32,924 nucleotides of DNA from Pseudomonadota bacterium. GTDB taxonomy: Bacteria; Desulfobacterota; DSM-4660; Desulfatiglandales; B25-G16. Within the stretch, counting starts at the first letter, position 1; every line of letters starts with the position of its first letter. Below are positions 32,741 through 32,924 of the stretch, in pieces. Location of the stretch: positions 1 through 32,924 of the forward strand of contig JAUVXZ010000006.1 in the NCBI GenBank assembly GCA_030603345.1, read 5' to 3'. The notes beneath the pieces are model-generated. The model made no database searches, was not told the DNA's origin, and worked only from the letters and a program-made list of their open reading frames with translations. The translations under genes and the position numbers were made by a program.

Positions 32741-32924
32741 CTAAAACCCCATCCTGCCGGGCAACCACGTCGCCAGAGAAGGGAAAACCATTATCAGGGC
32801 CAGGCCAAGCATAAGCAAGAAAAGAAAAGGCAGGGACCCGCCAACAATATCCTTCATGGTAATGCCTTTGACAGATCCCTTAAGTATGAACAAATTCAGG
32901 CCAACAGGAGGGGTAATCATCCCC
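32741..32924 (-). CDS. TRAP transporter large permease DctM, C-terminal end (cut by window)
   Basis: Not in the ORF track. Translating the minus strand from the window edge gives GMITPPVGLNLFILKGSVKG, then ITMKDIVGGSLPFLFLLMLG and a final hydrophobic helix, ending WLPGRMGF and TAG. The ITPPVGLN motif and last helix are diagnostic of DctM. About 60 residues are visible. A 188-base gap without a gene separates it from the Mo oxidoreductase, whose operon may be cotranscribed with it. Confidence 0.88.
   Translation of the reverse strand, partial: GMITPPVGLNLFILKGSVKGITMKDIVGGSLPFLFLLMLGLALIMVFPSLATWLPGRMGF

Overview
The window looks like a piece of an anaerobic Desulfobacterota (former Deltaproteobacteria) chromosome. 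This rests on gene content, not on a marker search: a dissimilatory-type ATP sulfurylase with a zinc motif, TRAP transporters, two molybdopterin oxidoreductase systems, a DUF1178 zinc-ribbon protein, an archaeal-like MoaC and an EF-G-2-like factor. No phage, IS, integrase, CRISPR, rRNA or tRNA gene is visible.

Region 1 (1-10.9 kb) is mixed housekeeping. It holds the C-terminal part of an EF-G-like GTPase, the molybdopterin adenylyltransferase Mog, a small lipoprotein, an NhaD-type Na+/H+ antiporter preceded by a strong sigma70-like promoter and a structured leader RNA, convergent MoaC, a DUF1178 protein, an XRE-cupin regulator, a Nudix hydrolase, an AEC transporter, a DHA2-type MFS transporter, a SPOR-domain membrane protein and a small basic hypothetical protein. 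Three intergenic inverted-repeat elements lie here (1517-1697, 5076-5176, 6905-7033). The last two are built from short 7-8 bp units.

Region 2 (11.2-23.5 kb) is a run of minus-strand genes around sulfur and sulfuryl or phosphoryl transfer. In transcription order they are a DUF364 protein, two broken small genes, a cytoplasmic arylsulfotransferase-like beta-propeller, TRAP DctP, fused TRAP DctQM, a type I phosphodiesterase-fold protein with altered metal ligands, a sulfatase-fold protein without the formylglycine cysteine, a CysD-like ATP pyrophosphatase without CysN, ATP sulfurylase Sat and a TauE/SafE exporter.

Region 3 (23.5-27.3 kb) is divergent from region 2. It encodes a two-subunit molybdenum enzyme closely resembling pyrogallol-phloroglucinol transhydroxylase (AthLS), with the expected Mo-ligand serine, active-site residues, 12 ferredoxin cysteines and a C-terminal beta-sandwich on the small subunit. 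Together regions 2 and 3 suggest uptake and intracellular handling of phenolic compounds, possibly sulfated ones. That link is an inference from context.

Region 4 (27.5-32.9 kb, minus strand) is a second Mo/W-bisPGD system: catalytic subunit, four-cluster ferredoxin subunit, NrfD-type membrane subunit and TorD-like chaperone, tightly packed with ATGA overlaps. It is preceded by the end of another TRAP large permease (DctM), cut by the window edge. The catalytic subunit has no Tat signal, so it probably works in the cytoplasm. Its substrate cannot be read from the sequence.
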